Assembly: GCA_903834825.1 (NCBI GenBank) | Contig: CAILKQ010000053.1 | Coordinates: 1-35,563, forward strand | DNA length: 35,563 bases | Direction: 5' to 3' | Origin: an uncultured bacterium | Lineage (GTDB): Bacteria; Bacteroidota; Bacteroidia; Chitinophagales; Chitinophagaceae | Shown here: positions 16,330 through 25,669 of the stretch, piece by piece | How positions within the stretch are numbered: position 1 is the first letter of the stretch | Layout: each line of letters begins with the position of its first letter | The notes under the pieces: generated by a model | What the model was told of the DNA's origin: nothing | What the model saw: only the letters and a program-made list of their open reading frames with translations | Databases searched by the model: none | Translations under genes and position numbers: made by a program

Positions 16330-17682
16330 CTACCATAAGTTCTCACCATATGACCATCCCTTGCGGGCAGGTTCTTTAATGTAAATATCAAGCTCCGGAC
16401 GACCCACAGCCTTCATGGTTTTTGCATCGTAATTTATCTCGCCACCAAAACGTTGTGCGAGAATACCTACCTGTGCCATCTCGACTAAACTTGCCGCATA
16501 GTCGAAATTTGATCCAGGTAAGGTGTGGCTCTTAATCGCTGCAATCCATTCCTGAACTGGCTTCTCCTCTAATATTCTAGGAATAGTTTTGGCTGGCGGG
16601 TTTTTCTTAAATTCTTCCCACTCCTCTTGAGGAACGAGTAGTCGGGCATCATTAGGACGCATTCCGGTGATCAATGTTTTTTTCTCACCAATCATGATCA
16701 TCCCCTCGACAGGTAATTCGTCGATTCCCCATTCAGGTCTCACCTCAGGTTTGCCAAATCCTTCGTACCATTTCATGGTCACTGGAGCTTTTTCGCCCCG
16801 GGCTGCAAACTTCCAGGTTACTAGTGATTGTTCAGAAACAAATGTATGATCAGGTATTGGATTGATTTGTTTGGCCTCCGCATAGTATGGAATACCGAGA
16901 TCTAATGCCCAGAAAGGGGCATCAAGGGTATGGCAACACCAATCGCCTAATTTTCCACTCCCATAATAATAAAATCCTCTCCAATCGCCTGGTGCATATA
17001 CCTTATTGTAAGGGCGCTCGCTAGCCTGTCCTTGCCATAAATTCCAATCCAGTTCTTTTGGCACTGGCATTGCTTGCGGAGGAAAAGTTGTAGATGGCAC
17101 AAAAGCACCTGCTTTTGCATTATTAAGTGGTGGTTGCCAAGCATGAACCTCTTTAACCTGTCCGAGTAACCCCATGTCATACCACTCTTTGACCAATCTG
17201 ATTCCGTTGGTGGTGTGACCTTGATTTCCCATTTGAGAAACAACGCCGTAATGTTTTGCCGCTTTTTTCAGCGTTCGTGATTGCCAGATGTTATGGCACA
17301 ATGGTTTCTCAACAAATACATGCTTGCCTAGTTCCATGCAAGCCATTGCCGCTGCAAAATGCGTGTGGTCTGGCGTTGCAATGATTACTGCATCAATATC
17401 TCGGTGCATCTCATCTAGCATGACCCTGAAATCTTTATACCTCTTTGCTGCTGGACATGCCTCAAACCCTTGAGCAGATCGTCTGTCATCTACATCACAC
17501 ATGGCCACGATACTCTCTTTTGGAACTTGCGTCCAGCATGCTGAGCCTCTGCCGCCAACACCAATAACTGCAATGTTTAGTCGATTGCTAGGTTTAGCGC
17601 TAATCATGTTTGGAATAAAAACTGTCCCTGCTAAAGCCGCTGAGCCAGCAGTAAGAAATGATCTTCGTGATAAATTTTCCAT
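16330..17682 (-). CDS. Tat-exported Gfo/Idh/MocA-family oxidoreductase
   Basis: The 450-residue protein starts with SRRSFLTAGSAALAG, a good twin-arginine signal. The NAD(P)-binding Rossmann fold has GVGGRG at residues 41-46, and the family signature EKP is at 125-127 (FVEKPLCHN). A C-terminal domain with ELDWNLWQGQA and GDWRGFYYYGSGKLGDWCCHTLDAP is typical of the exported Bacteroidota/Planctomycetes subgroup. Such enzymes oxidise or reduce a sugar hydroxyl using a tightly bound nicotinamide cofactor; some relatives (GH109) use transient oxidation to cleave glycosides. It lies 7 bp after the DUF5703/GH95-like gene and so is co-transcribed with it. With a DUF1080 protein in the same region, formation of 3-keto sugars is a reasonable inference. 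Confidence 0.88.
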   Translation of the reverse strand: MENLSRRSFLTAGSAALAGTVFIPNMISAKPSNRLNIAVIGVGGRGSACWTQVPKESIVAMCDVDDRRSAQGFEACPAAKRYKDFRVMLDEMHRDIDAVIIATPDHTHFAAAMACMELGKHVFVEKPLCHNIWQSRTLKKAAKHYGVVSQMGNQGHTTNGIRLVKEWYDMGLLGQVKEVHAWQPPLNNAKAGAFVPSTTFPPQAMPVPKELDWNLWQGQASERPYNKVYAPGDWRGFYYYGSGKLGDWCCHTLDAPFWALDLGIPYYAEAKQINPIPDHTFVSEQSLVTWKFAARGEKAPVTMKWYEGFGKPEVRPEWGIDELPVEGMIMIGEKKTLITGMRPNDARLLVPQEEWEEFKKNPPAKTIPRILEEKPVQEWIAAIKSHTLPGSNFDYAASLVEMAQVGILAQRFGGEINYDAKTMKAVGRPELDIYIKEPARKGWSYGENLW

Positions 17683-17689
17683 ATTTTAG

Positions 17690-20185
17690 TTAATTTTGAA
17701 TGGCTACCCCTTTTTTTACTAGGATATAATTTTCGTTAAGTGTTGTTTTAAATGCAATAATTTCTCCTGTTGCTGATTTTATTTTCTTCGAGCCAGCATA
17801 AAGATCTATCGGTTCAACACCCCATGGATTGCGGATACTGCAATCAGCTCCTGCCTGGGATTTAATCTTCACATACGCAATCTCTCCATGTTCGTGTGAT
17901 GCGGAGACCATGAAATTGCCTCGGCATAACAAGTTAAACTGTACATCCCACTCTTTAGGCCAAGCAGGGAAAACACGAATCACCGTTTGCTCTCCTGGCT
18001 TTGATGGGATACTCTGACAAAGTGCATTCTGCAAAGCATCTGATGATCTTCCTAATCGCTCGGCAGTAAGAGCCTGAGTCCCTTCTAGTATATCCATTCG
18101 ATTTTCGAAAGTTAGCTTTGTTAAGGCCTTCATCTGATTTGGAATAAGATATTTTACCGCATCAGATCTACCTAACATAGCCCCTACGATGGGTAACATC
18201 GTGAGAGAACCTGCAAGTGTGTTGGCATTAATCCCATTTGGGAAGTAGCCATCGAAGGTGTTATTAGAGATTTTCAACATCTCCGCATTCTTCGATTCCA
18301 TGGTAAACAAATCGAAACACCAGATTGGCATGGTATTCAAATCAGGCAATGTCCATGGTTCGCCATCCACAACAGGAAGAAGTCCTTTGACAAAAGTCAC
18401 CGGTTTATCTTTAAGCGCTGGATATTCTGAGCTCATCGGAAGAGGTGAGAGGTTGGCTAAAAACTCTTTCCATAATGGACGTAAATCAGCATCCACCTGA
18501 AGGATCTCCGATGCTTTGATCGCCACAGGTAAGATTCCCATCATCGAAGAGATCTCTTCAACGGTGTTTTGTGCATCCCAGACGGGTTCATTGTCGTTCA
18601 CATGGTAAATATGGTATTTCCCATCTGCAGCTTTTTTGACATTTGGGTAGTTGCGATAAAATTCGGCAATCCCTTTAACCATCGGATAGGCTGATTCGGC
18701 TAGCCACTTTTTGTCTTGGGTGTATTCGTAATTCATCCAATAGGTATAGGCGATCTTAGCCCCTCTGGAAAAAATATGTGTGACGGGTCCAAATGCTCCA
18801 TTGCCAATGCCATTGTTCCAACGACTAAGCCATCTGTTATGATTTGCTGCGAAGTTTTTAAACGATTCAGACCTCTTATCCCAAGGTTTTTTCAGTAGAT
18901 ATAACTCACTCATCTCATTTGCAATGGAATCGGGCAAGGCAGGATCGCCTTCAAATCCAATGGTCTCGGCAATGTAAATACCTTTGCTTCCCCATTGCTG
19001 CTTGGCCGATAGAGCACACGCATCAATCATGCGTGAATACATTTTGAACATCGGATTGATCAGCTCAAACTTATTTGCAGCCAGCAACGCATTGTACAAG
19101 CAGCTTTGATTGGCTCCCCAATAAGAACCACCCCACGCACGTGTGTCGCCATCGGTTGTCCATAACATCCCATTGAACTTGGTCATATATTCGCCTCGCG
19201 ATGTGGAGGCCATCAAATAGAGGTAATAGGCGTAGTTTTTTCCAACATAGTCGGCTTCTCCATCCTGGCTATGAAGCTGTATATACGATTGCTCCCAGAA
19301 CGAATGCCACCAATCTTTATTTGAGGCAAGCATCTTTTCAGCTCCTTGCTTTGCTGCTGCTTCAACCTGATTGATCGCTTTGCCTACAACATCAAATTTT
19401 GGATCAAACGTGGCTGCGCTGGCGATGAGGATCGTATAATCCCTCTGACCCGCTAAGGTTGAAAGTTTTAATTCGGTGTCTTTAGCAATCCAAGCTCTTG
19501 TTTGCGCATCTGGAATCGTGATGACAACGGCTGATTTGCAATAATAATCGCGTTCTGAAGACTCCTGTGTCAAGATGAGCTTATCCCCAATGATGGATAT
19601 TTTAGAGATAGACTTGTGCTTCCCTCGCTGAACTATAGGGGCTCTTAACGTGCGAAGATTAACCACTGACGGTGTTTGAAATGCTCTTGTGTCATGAACT
19701 TTAAGCACCATGACATCCTGTTCATTCCAGACAAAACCATTGGTTTGAATCCCTTTGCCATCTGTTTGCACCGTTCCATCGTAGCAGGATAGATGCTGAT
19801 TGAAATTAGGCGCTGTAAATAGAGCTTCATTGCTTTGAAAATCGATATCCACAAAGCCAACACCACCACAATAATCTCGTGGGGTGCCATCAAAAGTGGT
19901 AGAGCTTGCATTGACATTGAAGTAGTCTACACGATTAATTTGTAAGTTAATAGCTTGTTGATTCGTCCAAATTAGACTTCCCATACGACCATTTCCAATG
20001 GGCTGACCGGCCTCAGTCCGTTTCACTGGCTGGGTGTAGTTTAGGTCTGCTTTTGAGATTAAACTTTTATAATCGATGGTTGGAATAGTGACGAACTTTG
20101 GCGTGTTTCCTTGCGCGAATAGGATTGAAGCATTAAACCCCAATAATGTAATTAAAATGATTCCTAAGCTAGTCGTAATCTTCAT
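17690..20185 (-). CDS. DUF5703/GH95-like exported glycoside hydrolase-type protein
   Basis: This 831-residue protein has a signal peptide ending near LFAQG (residues 23-26). Residues about 40-330 form an N-terminal beta-rich domain with AGQPIGNGRMGSLIW, the pattern of DUF5703 and of the GH95 N-terminal domain. Residues about 335-720 look like an (alpha/alpha)6 barrel, with WTTDGDTRAWGGSYWGANQ and HVNDNEPVWDAQNTVEE as likely active-site segments, followed by a short beta domain. GH95 members are alpha-L-fucosidases or alpha-L-galactosidases. The resemblance is partial, so I call it GH95-like. It is probably translated with the Gfo/Idh/MocA gene that starts 7 bp downstream. The sulfatase gene ends 75 bp upstream on the same strand. 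Confidence 0.7.
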   Translation of the reverse strand: MKITTSLGIILITLLGFNASILFAQGNTPKFVTIPTIDYKSLISKADLNYTQPVKRTEAGQPIGNGRMGSLIWTNQQAINLQINRVDYFNVNASSTTFDGTPRDYCGGVGFVDIDFQSNEALFTAPNFNQHLSCYDGTVQTDGKGIQTNGFVWNEQDVMVLKVHDTRAFQTPSVVNLRTLRAPIVQRGKHKSISKISIIGDKLILTQESSERDYYCKSAVVITIPDAQTRAWIAKDTELKLSTLAGQRDYTILIASAATFDPKFDVVGKAINQVEAAAKQGAEKMLASNKDWWHSFWEQSYIQLHSQDGEADYVGKNYAYYLYLMASTSRGEYMTKFNGMLWTTDGDTRAWGGSYWGANQSCLYNALLAANKFELINPMFKMYSRMIDACALSAKQQWGSKGIYIAETIGFEGDPALPDSIANEMSELYLLKKPWDKRSESFKNFAANHNRWLSRWNNGIGNGAFGPVTHIFSRGAKIAYTYWMNYEYTQDKKWLAESAYPMVKGIAEFYRNYPNVKKAADGKYHIYHVNDNEPVWDAQNTVEEISSMMGILPVAIKASEILQVDADLRPLWKEFLANLSPLPMSSEYPALKDKPVTFVKGLLPVVDGEPWTLPDLNTMPIWCFDLFTMESKNAEMLKISNNTFDGYFPNGINANTLAGSLTMLPIVGAMLGRSDAVKYLIPNQMKALTKLTFENRMDILEGTQALTAERLGRSSDALQNALCQSIPSKPGEQTVIRVFPAWPKEWDVQFNLLCRGNFMVSASHEHGEIAYVKIKSQAGADCSIRNPWGVEPIDLYAGSKKIKSATGEIIAFKTTLNENYILVKKGVAIQN

Positions 20186-20260
20186 TTGTTTTATCTCTTT
20201 TTGGCTTAATAATTAATTTTTTGATATCTCTTCAGTACTTTATGTTTGTTTTAAACGCGC

Positions 20261-22042
20261 TTACTTAATAAATTTAAAATATACATAATAAGCTGGTTTT
20301 TCTGTTCCATTATCATCAAATAATGATGTGTGCAAATTGGTTTTACCAGCATCTATGTTCACTTTAAATTTTATGGATCTCCCATCCTTTGCCAATGTTT
20401 TTTCAAGCTCTATTTTACCCAACTTGATTCTACCTTTTTTTATAGCCAATGCTTTACCGACTGCATATGCATCTCCCCCTTCCACAGGCTGCCCTTTTGG
20501 GGCTGCATCTGTCATTTTCAATTTGCTTTCTTTGGGCCAGCGACACAGTTCTATTTCATAAGTACCAGTTCTGGTAATATCAACTGCCCAAAAACCATTT
20601 TCACCTTTTGCTTCACGTACAAAGTACTGTGAAAAAGTAGGCAAACCCTTTTCAACGTGTAAATCATGGCTGTTTAGACAAACTGGATTTTCAAACTTTG
20701 TTCCAATTTTAACCGACGCATATTCGTCTGCATTTTGAGACACATCTGCCCACCATGTCTCGTAAGCAGCTTTGAGGGTTTGAACCACTCCGGGGTTTTG
20801 AGCAGCTACATCCGTTTTTTGACTTGCATCACGGGTCATATCATATAGTTCATCCTTTCCCACCAAACGCCATTCGTCAGTCATAATGGCGGGCTGCTTC
20901 CATTTTTTCAGTTGTTCTTCACGCTGTGTATCCGTAAAAAGGGTGCGGCCAAGCCAATTTCTTGCACTGTCGTTGATCAAAGGTTTTAGGCTCGTACCGT
21001 CCATTTTTACTTCGGCATTGATGCCGCACAAATCAAGAAGGGTTGGCATAACATCAATGTAGGCACTGAGATTTGTAATGTCTTTTCCGCTTGAAATTTT
21101 ACCATCAGGCCAGTTTATAAAAAACGGTACTCTGTGCCCCCCGTCATAAGGTGAGCCTTTTATACCACGCATATCTGCATTATAACCTGAAACCACTTCG
21201 CCATTTTTTCCAAATTTCACACCCGCGGCAGTGCCGTTATCGGTCATAAAAACAAGTATTGTATTCTTATCAATGCCCATTTTTTTCAATTCCTCTCTAA
21301 GTCTGCCAATATTTTCATCAATATTGGTGATCATGCCATAAAAGTTTGGGTTCGGAATATTAGGGTTGTTTTTATAGGGATTGCTGTACTTATCAGCAAT
21401 ATTGTAGGGGCCATGCGGGGCATTGGTAGGCAAATAACAGAAAAATGGTTTGTTTTTATTCGCCTTGATAAATTTCAAAGCTTCTGAGAACCACACATCT
21501 GTACAGTAACCTTTATATTTTTGAGGTTTGCCATTATGAAAATAAGTATCATCAAAATAATCATTTTCCCAATAATCAGGTTGTTGCCCAACACCGCCAG
21601 CACCATGAATTAATACTTCATCGAAGCCACGGTCTTGTGGTCGGAAAGGGTAGTTGTCTCCCAAATGCCACTTGCCGAAAATACCTGTTTTATAACCCGC
21701 TGTTTTCATTTTTTCTGCAAGTGTTGTTTCCCCTTCACGCAATATTTCACGCCCATTGACCGTATGCCAGACACCCACTTTGTTGCAATATTTTCCAGTC
21801 ATCAAACCCGAGCGACTGGGCGCACAGGTTGTGCCAACGTGAAAATTAGTAAAGCGTACACTTTCAGCGTGAAGTTTATCTAAATTGGGTGTTTTAATCC
21901 ATGGGTTTCCATGGCACGCCAAATCACCATAACCTTGGTCATCAGTGAGAATGAAAATCACATTGGGCTTTTGAGCTACTAAGGCTGACAAAGGCAAAAC
22001 AAATAGCCAGCATAAAGCTGTTGCAAATTGTATTTTATTCAC
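20261..22042 (-). CDS. S1-family arylsulfatase, Cys-type (C-A-P-S-R), with C-terminal beta extension
   Basis: The 593-residue protein has a signal peptide cleaved near Ala23 (LVA-QK). Metal ligands are Asp34-Asp35 (ILTDDQGYGD). Cys73 in the canonical CAPSR is the formylglycine site. Supporting segments are GKWHLGD, LPTNAPHGPY, FMTDNGTAAG and RGIKGSPYDGGHRVPFFI. After the normal sulfatase C-terminus (about residue 465) there is an extra beta-rich region of about 120 residues (for example GFWAVDITRTGTYEIELC), probably a carbohydrate-contacting or packing domain. Part of the DNA coding for this extension (20388-20459) recurs as a decayed copy at 14892-14962. The upstream sulfatase gene ends 199 bp before this start, so a separate promoter is possible. 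Confidence 0.94.
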   Translation of the reverse strand: MNKIQFATALCWLFVLPLSALVAQKPNVIFILTDDQGYGDLACHGNPWIKTPNLDKLHAESVRFTNFHVGTTCAPSRSGLMTGKYCNKVGVWHTVNGREILREGETTLAEKMKTAGYKTGIFGKWHLGDNYPFRPQDRGFDEVLIHGAGGVGQQPDYWENDYFDDTYFHNGKPQKYKGYCTDVWFSEALKFIKANKNKPFFCYLPTNAPHGPYNIADKYSNPYKNNPNIPNPNFYGMITNIDENIGRLREELKKMGIDKNTILVFMTDNGTAAGVKFGKNGEVVSGYNADMRGIKGSPYDGGHRVPFFINWPDGKISSGKDITNLSAYIDVMPTLLDLCGINAEVKMDGTSLKPLINDSARNWLGRTLFTDTQREEQLKKWKQPAIMTDEWRLVGKDELYDMTRDASQKTDVAAQNPGVVQTLKAAYETWWADVSQNADEYASVKIGTKFENPVCLNSHDLHVEKGLPTFSQYFVREAKGENGFWAVDITRTGTYEIELCRWPKESKLKMTDAAPKGQPVEGGDAYAVGKALAIKKGRIKLGKIELEKTLAKDGRSIKFKVNIDAGKTNLHTSLFDDNGTEKPAYYVYFKFIK

Positions 22043-22241
22043 AGTGCATATTTTAAATTATATTTTAACAATTAAACATATTCTCAGTTTTTAATAGCAG
22101 AACATGTTAAATATAAACGCATCATTGGTCAATTGTTTGTTTACTTTTCACCAAGTTGCGTTGGGCTGAAAATCTTTTTCTAGCATCCACAACCGTGAGA
22201 GATCCAAACAATGAAACTATTTTCATACGATAGCTGATTGA

Positions 22242-23747
22242 TTAAAGTATAATTTCTTTCCCGTCATTCTTCTGAGGCGCACCTGGCGTGCTTCGACCAT
22301 CCTGAATGTATTTCAACATCAATGTTTTCAACTCAGCAACAACAGCAGGATGTTCGGCATATAGATTCTTCATCTCTCCTGGATCAGACTTTAGGTTATA
22401 CAGTTGATATGGAGGGAGCGACTTGTAAATGGTTTCGTTGGCTTTAGGAGAGCTCCATCCTCCTGAACCTGCAGAGAATAATAACTTCCAATCTCCTTTT
22501 CGAATTGCGAAGGCACCATCTATCGAGTGATGAACCGTAGCTTCCCGAATATACGGCTGTGGGTTTGTATTCAGTAACAATGGCATTAGGTTGTAGCTAT
22601 CTTCGCCCTCGTTGGCTTTAAGCTTATAACCAGTGATGTTAGCAAAAGTGGCCATAAAGTCGTTCAGGGAGATGGTTTGATCCACTTGGTGTGGTTTAAT
22701 TTTTGCGGGCCATCTCACTACGCATGGGATTCGATGTCCACCATCAAATAAATCAGCCTTATGTCCTCTAAAGGTATAACTTGGATGATGACCCTTTGCT
22801 TTCAACTCACCAAAATTCGCAGAAGGACTGCATCCATTGTCTGAGGTAAATACGATAATCGTATTCTCACCAATTCCCGCTTTATCAATAGCAGTAAGAA
22901 CCCTTCCTAACATCGCATCAACCATTAGCACAAAATCACCATAGTCATTTAAACCTGATTTGCCTAGAAACTCGGCACTCGGCAAGATAGGAGTATGAGG
23001 AGCTGTTAATGGGAGATAGAGAAAAAAAGGAGACTTGCTCTTTGATTTCTCCGCTATGTAGGTCTCTGCATGACGTATGATATTAGGAAGTGTTTGTTCA
23101 TGATCAAAATCAGCTGCTGTTGGTCCTTTTCGCCAAACTTTCATCCCCCCATTTTGGGTTATCCGATTGGGAACTGCCGTAGGTTTATCGTTCTCTACAT
23201 AAACATATGGATCCATATCTAGTGATCCAGATATACCATAGAAATAATCAAATCCCAACGTTGTTGGACCGTTCTTGATTGGCATGGCATAATTGATGCT
23301 GTCTTTTCCCTTTTCAATGTTATCCCACGACCATCCTAAGTGCCATTTTCCGATGCAAGCTGTCTGATATTTTTTTTCCTTTAAGAAGGCAGCCATGGTC
23401 TTTCTTTCCTCTGGAATGAGCGCTTTGCTATATCCCATTAAAACACCACTCTTCAGGGTAGAACGCCAATTGTATCGCCCAGTAAGTATTCCATATCGCG
23501 TAGGTGTGCAAACAGCTGAACTTGAATGGGCATCGGTAAACGACACCCCCTGACTGATTAGTCTATCGATATTAGTCGTTTTTATTTTTGAATTTGCATT
23601 CATTGCCGACACATCACCATACCCCAAATCGTCAGCAAGAATGAAAATAATATTGGGTTTCTTACCCTCCTGAGAAATTGCAGGCATGCAAGCCATGGTA
23701 ACCCCTAATACAGATAAAAATATATACGGCAGGTAGTTCTTGTTCAT
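22242..23747 (-). CDS. S1-family sulfatase, Cys-type (motif C-T-P-T-R)
   Basis: I place the start at the ATG at 23747 (501 residues); the frame also has an upstream TTG at 23756, but the ATG begins a normal signal peptide (MNKNYLPYIFLSVLG, likely cleavage near AISQ). Metal ligands are Asp39-Asp40 (FILADDLGYGD). Cys80 in CTPTR is the formylglycine site, with Thr in place of Ser. Further hallmarks are GKWHLGW, PLTAPHTPI, FTSDNGCSPSANF and RGHKADLFDGGHRIPCVVRW. The C-terminal LYNLKSDPGEMKNLY is typical. The protein resembles the fifth sulfatase encoded divergently 205 bp away (both have YxILTG/YxFFSG after the motif and DAHS before it), so they may be ancient paralogues. It is the first gene of the minus-strand arm. 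Confidence 0.93.
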   Translation of the reverse strand: MNKNYLPYIFLSVLGVTMACMPAISQEGKKPNIIFILADDLGYGDVSAMNANSKIKTTNIDRLISQGVSFTDAHSSSAVCTPTRYGILTGRYNWRSTLKSGVLMGYSKALIPEERKTMAAFLKEKKYQTACIGKWHLGWSWDNIEKGKDSINYAMPIKNGPTTLGFDYFYGISGSLDMDPYVYVENDKPTAVPNRITQNGGMKVWRKGPTAADFDHEQTLPNIIRHAETYIAEKSKSKSPFFLYLPLTAPHTPILPSAEFLGKSGLNDYGDFVLMVDAMLGRVLTAIDKAGIGENTIIVFTSDNGCSPSANFGELKAKGHHPSYTFRGHKADLFDGGHRIPCVVRWPAKIKPHQVDQTISLNDFMATFANITGYKLKANEGEDSYNLMPLLLNTNPQPYIREATVHHSIDGAFAIRKGDWKLLFSAGSGGWSSPKANETIYKSLPPYQLYNLKSDPGEMKNLYAEHPAVVAELKTLMLKYIQDGRSTPGAPQKNDGKEIIL

Positions 23748-23952
23748 AATGTGCAATTTTTCATCTTGTACTTTTATCTTGGGATCCTTTGAGCATGATA
23801 AATGTTTTCACATCTCTACATGAAAGAGTGATAGTTACATGAAATCTAGACAGATAAATCCAGTTTTTTATATTTATTTTCACGACAGCATTGCGTCATA
23901 GCTCAAAGAATTTTAATTGGCTTTATACAACTACTGGAAAAATGAAAAGAAA
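23748..23952. promoter_or_regulatory. Divergent intergenic region between two sulfatase genes, with a 9-bp direct repeat
   Basis: These 205 bp separate the minus-strand sulfatase (start 23747) from the plus-strand sulfatase (start 23953), so promoters for both directions must lie here. The 9-mer TACATGAAA occurs at 23817-23825 and again at 23836-23844, 19 bp apart, roughly two helical turns. That spacing suits a regulator binding one DNA face, but the region is AT-rich and no perfect TAnnTTTG box was found in it. Confidence 0.4.
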
Positions 23953-25574
23953 ATGAATAAGTTTACATTCTTGTTGCCTTTTTTTGTTTGTTGCAGGGAC
24001 TCCATGATTCCATTGCGCAGGATTTACCCAATATCATCATGATTTATGCAGATGATTTGGGATACGGGGATCTTTCTTGTTACAATAAAAAGGCGGCATA
24101 CAATACACCTAATTTGGACAGATTGGCCCGCGAAGGAGTTATGTTTACCGATGCTCACAGTCCCTCCACTATTTGTTCACCATCCCGCTACGGTTTTTTT
24201 TCAGGGCAGCAGATTTATCGGTCCACTGGCGGCGGTGGCGGCGCTTTCGAGGGGCCAGGGGGTCCGAGCTATTTAAAACCGGGAACACTCACTATTGCTG
24301 AAATGCTAAAGCAAAAAGGATATCGGACAGGCATGTTTGGGAAGTGGCATGTCGGCCTTACCTGGGTTGATAAAAACAACCAGGTGCTGAAAGGTGGCTT
24401 CGAGAACTCACTGCTGATTGATTATGAAAAAAGTACTCCGTTAATTGACGGTCCAAATGCGAAAGGGTTTGATGAATCTTACATAACACCGAACTGTCCC
24501 AACACCGATCCATTGTATATCTACATCGAGAATGGTATGGTACCCATGCCGGCAAGCAAAAGACATCAAAGTACCAATCTTCCCAATCTGGGAGGTAAAT
24601 GGCTTTGGGACAATGACGAAGGCTGGATGTCTCCTGGCTATAATTTTATGGAGGCGGATTTGTTATTTTATGAAAAAACACGTCGATTTATCACTGAGCA
24701 TCGCAACAATGCTCCTCAAAAACCCTTCTTTGCTGTTCTTTCAACACAAATTGCACATGCGCCAGTTCTTCCTGCTCCTGCATTCAACGGGGCGACAAAT
24801 GCCGGCCCTCGTGGTGATTTTGTTTGGGAACTGGATGTGCTGGTAGGGCGCATGATGGCATTGGTGAAAGATTTAGGTATTGATGATAACACATTAATCC
24901 TTTTCAATGTGGATAATGGAGCCGAAACATTGCACGTTGATTGGATGCGTCAGGATTACGGGCATGATCCTTCCGGAGGGTGGAGGGGAATGAAACGTGA
25001 TGCCTGGGAAGGGGGGCACCGGGTTCCCTTTATTGTTCGCTGGCCTGGTGTATTTCAACCAGGTTTGATATCTGACCAGATGATCAATACCACCGATATA
25101 TTTGCTACAGTTGCATCCATCATTGGTTTTAAACTAAAAGATGCAGATGCCAGGGACAGTTATGACATGTTACCTGCTATGTTTGGGACTCAAGTTGTTA
25201 AGCGCTCTATCAGGCCACATTTGCTGACGCAGAATTTTCGGGGAGAATTTCAGCTTCGGCAGGGATATTGGAAATACATCAACCACAAAGGATCTGGTGG
25301 AAATAATTACGAACTGGGATTTCTCAAGACATATGCGCTACCTGAAACTGCAGATGATGCGCCAGGACAATTATACAATCTTCTGCATGATCCCGGAGAA
25401 ACAACAAACCTGTATTTTAAGGAGGCCGAAAAGCGCAAGGGACTACAAATATTATTGGAAGAATTAAAATCAAGTGGTCGAAGCGCGCCTCTGAACAGAC
25501 AGCCGATTGGAATAGAGAAAGTGAGGGAATTGGGTAAGGAAAATACGCAAAAAAAGCATGCTGTCCTGGAGTGA
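23953..25574 (+). CDS. S1-family sulfatase, Cys-type (C-S-P-S-R), signal peptide frameshifted as sequenced
   Basis: The catalytic frame runs without stops from about 23961 to 25574. It has Asp-Asp metal ligands (IYADDLGYGD), Cys (codon 24174-24176) in canonical CSPSR, GKWHVGL, STQIAHAPV, FNVDNGAETLHV and GGHRVPFIVRW. This frame has no ATG before the metal-ligand region; a stop at 23958-23960 closes it upstream. The ATG at 23953 in another frame starts MNKFTFLLPFF, then runs out of frame at a run of seven T (23979-23985). One extra T would join the frames into a normal signal peptide (MNKFTFLLPFFCLLQGLHD, cleavage near SIAQ). Explanations are an assembly/sequencing error, a recent inactivating indel, or slippage-based on/off switching. 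The protein would otherwise be a secreted sulfatase of about 540 residues. Confidence 0.85.
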
Positions 25575-25669
25575 AAAATGAATTTGATGGAATCTACTTT
25601 TCCGTCAGAAATAATAAATAGGAAAGGTCAATGTATTAAGAAAAGTGTAATCATTTTTAAAAAATTCAA

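Noticed and set aside
23748-23756. TTG start adding three residues to the sulfatase ending at 22242
   Set aside because: The ATG at 23747 begins a normal signal peptide, and the extra three residues add nothing recognisable.
23988-23990. TTG as the true start of the fifth sulfatase
   Set aside because: It would give a protein without a proper signal peptide; the ATG at 23953 with a one-base T-run indel explains the N-terminus better.
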